NCBI GenBank assembly: GCA_004292855.1
Contig: RDXN01000056.1
Span: 27,616 to 91,615, forward strand
Source: Cytophagales bacterium
GTDB lineage: Bacteria > Bacteroidota > Bacteroidia > Cytophagales > Spirosomataceae
Direction of reading: 5' to 3'
Length of the DNA: 64,000 nucleotides
This document shows positions 60,177 to 64,000 of the stretch, one piece after another. The position numbers and the translations under genes were made by a program. Position 1 is the stretch's first letter, and every line of letters begins with the position of its first letter. Below the pieces are notes generated by a model, which had not been told where the DNA came from, did not search any database, and worked only from the letters and a program-made list of their open reading frames with translations.

Positions 60177-62168
60177 TCAAATTGGCAGTCGGATCACAAA
60201 CTCGGTTCCTACACCCTCACAGGTTGCACCTTCCACACTCGTCACCTCCAACGTACCGCCGTGGCCTTTTGTCACGATGTCGTAGCTTAAACTCAACCCC
60301 AGCCCTGTGCCCTCGCCGGTGGGCTTGGTCGTAAAAAACGGCTGAAAAACCTTCGCCTTCACACTCTCCGGCATCCCCGTACCGTTGTCGCAAACGCTGA
60401 TATGAACGCCATTCGGGGTAGAACGGGTACGTACCCAAACCGTTGGTACATAACCCGCTTCGCCCTGCTTCTGGCGAAGTCGTACGGCATAAAACGCATT
60501 GTTGAACAGGTTCAACAGTACCCGACCCATGTCCTGCCCCACCATATTCACCGGCACGAGCGAGGTATCGAATTCTGTCTTCATAGTCACGTTAACGTCT
60601 TTATCCTTCGCCCGCAGGCCGTGGTAGGCCAATCGCAGATACTCCTCAGCAAGGGTGTTGAGGTTGGTGGGTTGGCGTTCGCCGGTGCTGGCGCGGGCGT
60701 GTTCGAGCATCCCTCGCACGATGTTGCTGGCCCGTTGGCCGTTCTGATTAATGCGTTGCAGGTTCTGACGCAGATCGTGGGCAAGGGAGCGGGCTTCGTC
60801 AAGGTCGCCTTTGGCTAACTCCTCGCCCAGTTCATCCACAAGTTCGGTGCTGACCTCCGAGAAGTTATTGACGAAGTTGAGCGGATTCTGAATCTCGTGG
60901 GCAATGCCCGCCGTGAGTTCGCCCAGGCTGGCGAGTTTCTCTTTCTGAATCAGTTGGGCTTGGGTGGCTTTTAGTTCAGTCAGTGCCTGTTCGGCCTTCT
61001 GGCGTTGAGCAGCAATCTCGTCGCGCTGGGTTTGCAGGAGCCGGTTTGCCTTTTGCTTTTGTCGGTTATTGCGGTACAGAATGGCCGCGATGAGCAGCAA
61101 TGCCCCAAGTCCTGCGGCCAGCAGGTAGAGCGTGATGCGGGTCCGGTAGTTCTCCTCCAGCCGCACGGCATCGTCCAGCCGCATTTTTTCGGAAAACTCA
61201 ATATTCTGAAAACTCTTCACTTTCTCCTCGTTCACGAGGCTGTCTTTAGTCGTCGACGCCAGTTTCAGATACCCCAACGACCGACGCGGGTCTGCCCCTT
61301 CGTATAGCTCGGACAACAACACGCCCGCCTTTTGCACCGTAGTGGGCATCGCTGCCGATTGGGCCAGTTTGAGCGATTTTTGCGCATACCTGACTGCCGA
61401 ATCAGTTTGCTGAACGGCCCGGAATACCTCAGCCATTTCCAGATACGTCTGGCTCAGAGTGCGGTCGTTCTTAACGGCCACCGACATGGGAATACTCTGG
61501 CGGTAGTAGAGCAGGGCCTGTGGGTGCCGGTTCATGCGTTTGTGGATATTTGCCAGAATCATGAGTTCAATCTGTCTATCGGGAGCTTTTAGCCGTAGCG
61601 CATCCTGATACGCAATTTGGGTGTAGATCAGGGCCGAGTCTAACCGATTCAGAATAGCATACTCGGAGCCAATGTTGGAGCGGGCAATTCGTTGCAGGCT
61701 CAGGTTGCCCAACTGGCTGGCCAAGTGGGCTGTTTGGCGGTAGTACTCAATGGCTTTAGGGGAGTTTTTCTGTTCCGAATACAGATTCCCCAAGTTGTTG
61801 TACGTTCGGGCAAGGGCGTCGGAATCCTCATTGGCAGTGGCCACCTCCACCGATTGCAGATGGGCTTCGAGCGAGCGGTCGTAGTTGGCTGTGAGCCGGA
61901 AGATAGTGCCAATCCGGTTCAGAATACGGGCTTCTCCGCGCTGATCGCCCGTTCGCCCGGCCAGTTTCAGGCCCTGTTGGGCATACTGCATGGCCGTTAG
62001 CGGCTTGGAGTACATCAGCGACCGACTCAACTGATCGAGTATCTGCACACGGAGGGTATCGGCAAGCGGGGTTTCCAACCGCCGTTGCAAGCTGTCGGAC
62101 AGACTTTGCTGAGCCATTGCCGGACAGCAGCAGAGGCCTGCAAACAAAAACGTGAGAAATCGACCCAT
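60177..62168 (-). CDS. TPR-containing sensor histidine kinase
   Basis: 663 residues from ATG 62168 (MGRFLTFLFAGLCCCPAMA, signal peptide). Several TPR units (about 40-330; ARTYNNLGNLYSEQKNSPKA, MILANIHKRMNRHPQALLYY), one membrane helix (ITLYLLAAGLGALLLIAAIL, about 350), a coiled coil, then kinase: GIAHEIQNPLNF (His near 423), LLNLFNNAFYAV, VCDNGTGM, GTGLGLSLSYD. TPRs face the periplasm, so it may sense a peptide or protein state. No adjacent response regulator. Kinase core nearly matches that of 31651-33789, indicating a shared partner or recent domain shuffling. Confidence 0.93.
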   Translation of the reverse strand: MGRFLTFLFAGLCCCPAMAQQSLSDSLQRRLETPLADTLRVQILDQLSRSLMYSKPLTAMQYAQQGLKLAGRTGDQRGEARILNRIGTIFRLTANYDRSLEAHLQSVEVATANEDSDALARTYNNLGNLYSEQKNSPKAIEYYRQTAHLASQLGNLSLQRIARSNIGSEYAILNRLDSALIYTQIAYQDALRLKAPDRQIELMILANIHKRMNRHPQALLYYRQSIPMSVAVKNDRTLSQTYLEMAEVFRAVQQTDSAVRYAQKSLKLAQSAAMPTTVQKAGVLLSELYEGADPRRSLGYLKLASTTKDSLVNEEKVKSFQNIEFSEKMRLDDAVRLEENYRTRITLYLLAAGLGALLLIAAILYRNNRQKQKANRLLQTQRDEIAAQRQKAEQALTELKATQAQLIQKEKLASLGELTAGIAHEIQNPLNFVNNFSEVSTELVDELGEELAKGDLDEARSLAHDLRQNLQRINQNGQRASNIVRGMLEHARASTGERQPTNLNTLAEEYLRLAYHGLRAKDKDVNVTMKTEFDTSLVPVNMVGQDMGRVLLNLFNNAFYAVRLRQKQGEAGYVPTVWVRTRSTPNGVHISVCDNGTGMPESVKAKVFQPFFTTKPTGEGTGLGLSLSYDIVTKGHGGTLEVTSVEGATCEGVGTEFVIRLPI

Positions 62169-62192
62169 TGGCTGTAGAGAGGCAGGAATACG

Positions 62193-62200
62193 CAAATATA
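62193..62200 (-). promoter_or_regulatory. TAnnTTTG box of the TPR kinase gene
   Basis: On the minus strand tatatttg followed by cg lies 24 bp upstream of ATG 62168, in the 109-bp divergent gap shared with the caspase-like gene. Confidence 0.45.
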
Positions 62201-62277
62201 CAGGTGGGTCACTGCATTTTGCATTGATTTTCAAAGGGGTTATACTTGTCCCTACCAAACCCTCTTTAGCTAGCACC

Positions 62278-63936
62278 ATGAACTACGTTCTCTGCTTTGT
62301 TTTGCTACTCCTGAGCCATTCGCTAACGCTCGCCAAAACAGAGCATACCGCCCGCCCAACCCACACGCCCCAGCTACACGTGATTTTTGTAATGGAACCC
62401 AAAGGCGTTGAATATGGGCGGCTCAACATGGAAAACGACACGCTGATGCGGCAATTTGCCAACCTCGTTCAGCGTGGGCTGGGCTACCCGATGCACATTC
62501 GGCGGCTCGATGAAAACCGCTTCACCAGCAAGGCCCTGCGCGACACCATTGCCGCCCTGAAAACCACCCCCAACGATATCGTGATTCTGTATTACTCCGG
62601 TTACGGAATCGGTACCCGAACGCCCAACGAGACATTCGCCAACTGGCGGCTCAACGACGTAAAAGACGTGGGTTTACCCCTGAATACCGTCGAGAGCTGG
62701 CTCAGGGCAAAAAATGTCCAGCTCGCCTTGCTCATTGCCGACTGTACCACCGAACGGATAACAAATGACGGGGTTTCGGCTAGTTTAGATGCAACCATCG
62801 ACCTGACCAGTGCCATCATGAAGCAGTTGTTTTTGCGTAACAAAGGCATCGTTCGGCTCGGGAGTTCGGCCCCTTCGCTCCCCGGTTTTCTCAATCTGTT
62901 CAATCCCGGCACCCTGTTCACCAGCGGATTGTACAATGGCTTTGATACAATGCTGAGACATACTCAACCCGCCACGCTGCCTTTTTTATCCTTTAAAGAC
63001 ATTCAACGCCTGACCAACTCGTACATGAGTAGGTCGCTGTTTGGGAGTGGCACGCAACAAGTTAGCGTTTTGGAAGTGAAAAACTGGGATGGCAGCCCGG
63101 TCCGGGAGAGACCATCGACCGTCGATACGGTGGGGGTAAACGCCCGTTGGCAGGGGTTTATCGACGACGAATACGCCTACAACAACCTGATACAACGCAA
63201 ACCGACGCAACCCAACAGGCCCCTGCCCCTCAAAACCGACTTATCCAGGTACGCCCCGCCTGTGATTAATCAGGGTGACAAAGGCAACTGCGTAGCCATC
63301 GCAACAGGTTATTATCTGCGGTCGATTCTGGAAGCTATAAAAGGAAACATCACCGATAAAGACCAGATTCTGAAGCGGAGTTTTTCGCCGTTTTACCTCT
63401 ACAGTGCCGTTAAGCATGGGAACGACAAAGCTTGTACGTTTGGCATTGAGGTCGGCCAAACGCTCGAATACCTCAAACAAACGGGTTTGCCCCGTTTTTC
63501 GCGGTATCCCGACCCTGGTTACTGCCAATTCGGAGAGGGTGAGACCGACGCTTCGTCCCGAATCCGGGACTACGTGAAGCTCTTCAACATTACCGACCCC
63601 AAGCCCGACAAAGTGCTGGCCGTAAAACAGGCCCTCGCCGAACGGTCGCCGGTGGTGGTGGGCGTTCAAACCACCAGATCGATGCAGGGGTTGTCGTTTA
63701 TCCAAACGCTGGTGCCCCGTTTAAGAACCACCGTCTGGGAATTGGTCGACAGTTTTTCGGACTCCGCCCCGGACCAAAATCGCCCCGGACTCGATATGTC
63801 GTGGAAACCCTATGAGGCCAACTCGCTGGCGTTCGGTCATGCCATGTGTGTGGTGGGCTACGACGACGCGATGATTCTCGGCAACTCGAAAGGAGCGTTT
63901 AAATTAGAGATTTTGAACAGTAAAAGTGTTTCTTGA
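62278..63936 (+). CDS. Exported caspase-like plus papain-like (C1) protein, apparently truncated
   Basis: 552 residues from ATG 62278; signal peptide MNYVLCFVLLLLSHSLTLA. The N-terminal domain looks caspase-like (C14): IVILYYSGYGIGTR (about 106) where the catalytic His of the usual GHG is Tyr, and LALLIADCTTER (about 155) that keeps the Cys. The second domain is C1-like: PPVINQGDKGNCVAIATG with oxyanion Gln and nucleophile Cys (about 338), and FGHAMCVVGYDD with the His (about 522). The expected NSWG..WG Asn motif is cut: the frame reads LEILNSKSVS and stops at 63934, while in-frame sequence beyond (LWMDYLKIRQKPAQF) still looks coding. Divergent from the TPR kinase. Confidence 0.7.
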   Translation: MNYVLCFVLLLLSHSLTLAKTEHTARPTHTPQLHVIFVMEPKGVEYGRLNMENDTLMRQFANLVQRGLGYPMHIRRLDENRFTSKALRDTIAALKTTPNDIVILYYSGYGIGTRTPNETFANWRLNDVKDVGLPLNTVESWLRAKNVQLALLIADCTTERITNDGVSASLDATIDLTSAIMKQLFLRNKGIVRLGSSAPSLPGFLNLFNPGTLFTSGLYNGFDTMLRHTQPATLPFLSFKDIQRLTNSYMSRSLFGSGTQQVSVLEVKNWDGSPVRERPSTVDTVGVNARWQGFIDDEYAYNNLIQRKPTQPNRPLPLKTDLSRYAPPVINQGDKGNCVAIATGYYLRSILEAIKGNITDKDQILKRSFSPFYLYSAVKHGNDKACTFGIEVGQTLEYLKQTGLPRFSRYPDPGYCQFGEGETDASSRIRDYVKLFNITDPKPDKVLAVKQALAERSPVVVGVQTTRSMQGLSFIQTLVPRLRTTVWELVDSFSDSAPDQNRPGLDMSWKPYEANSLAFGHAMCVVGYDDAMILGNSKGAFKLEILNSKSVS

Positions 63937-64000
63937 ACGCACGCGACCCCAACTTTGTGGATGGATTATCTCAAAATTCGTCAGAAACCAGCCCAGTTTA

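Overview
The window looks like a chromosomal segment of a Bacteroidota bacterium, most likely Cytophagales and near Spirosomataceae (Spirosoma, Rudanella, Fibrella-like). The reasons are a complete sprA gene (type IX secretion translocon) directly after ruvA, a DUF5916 outer-membrane protein, a NagB fused to a PIG-L deacetylase, an acpP-fabF-rnc operon, and TAnnTTTG-type promoter boxes in front of several genes. The assignment rests on gene content only. No tRNA, rRNA, CRISPR array, phage or canonical transposase was seen.

Layout. 0-4 kb: a lytic transglycosylase cut by the window edge, a molybdopterin oxidoreductase and a small Cys-rich protein. 4-17.9 kb: ruvA, the 7.6-kb sprA, an AT-rich PP2C-like phosphatase gene that sits between the end of sprA and a decayed copy of the sprA tail, hisS, an OmpA-family protein and two NAD(P)-binding proteins. 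18-26 kb: DUF5916 protein, esterase, DUF1330 protein, AraC regulator, a two-gene ATPase plus PIN-like nuclease pair, glyS, then a roughly 400-bp nested palindrome. 26-33.8 kb: SRPBCC protein, a glycosidase-like lipoprotein convergent with a GT2 synthase that appears fused to a GH26-like domain, a YncE-type beta-propeller lipoprotein and a 7TM histidine kinase.

33.8-43.5 kb (minus strand) is the most unusual region. It encodes a cold-shock-like/membrane protein, a vWA-like lipoprotein, a small membrane protein, a tubulin/FtsZ-like protein, a very large Hsp70/actin-fold protein and a membrane-anchored coiled-coil protein. The combination suggests a nucleotide-driven cell-envelope or cytoskeletal machine. 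Four of its five internal gaps hold palindromic elements, one of which carries a DUF559 nuclease gene between inverted ends.

43.6-64 kb: two Uma2-family nucleases, an Ig-like lipoprotein, an Asp/Glu racemase family protein, a Tat-exported Gfo/Idh/MocA oxidoreductase, NagB-PIG-L, HtrA protease, the acpP-fabF-rnc operon, kdsA, an SGNH-esterase with DUF11 repeats, a J-domain coiled-coil protein, a TPR histidine kinase and a caspase-like plus papain-like protein that stops at the point where its last catalytic motif is expected.

Much of the gene content serves the cell envelope: peptidoglycan turnover, T9SS, LPS Kdo synthesis, fatty acids, glycan synthesis and periplasmic proteolysis. Intergenic spaces are heavily colonised by several families of palindromic repeats.
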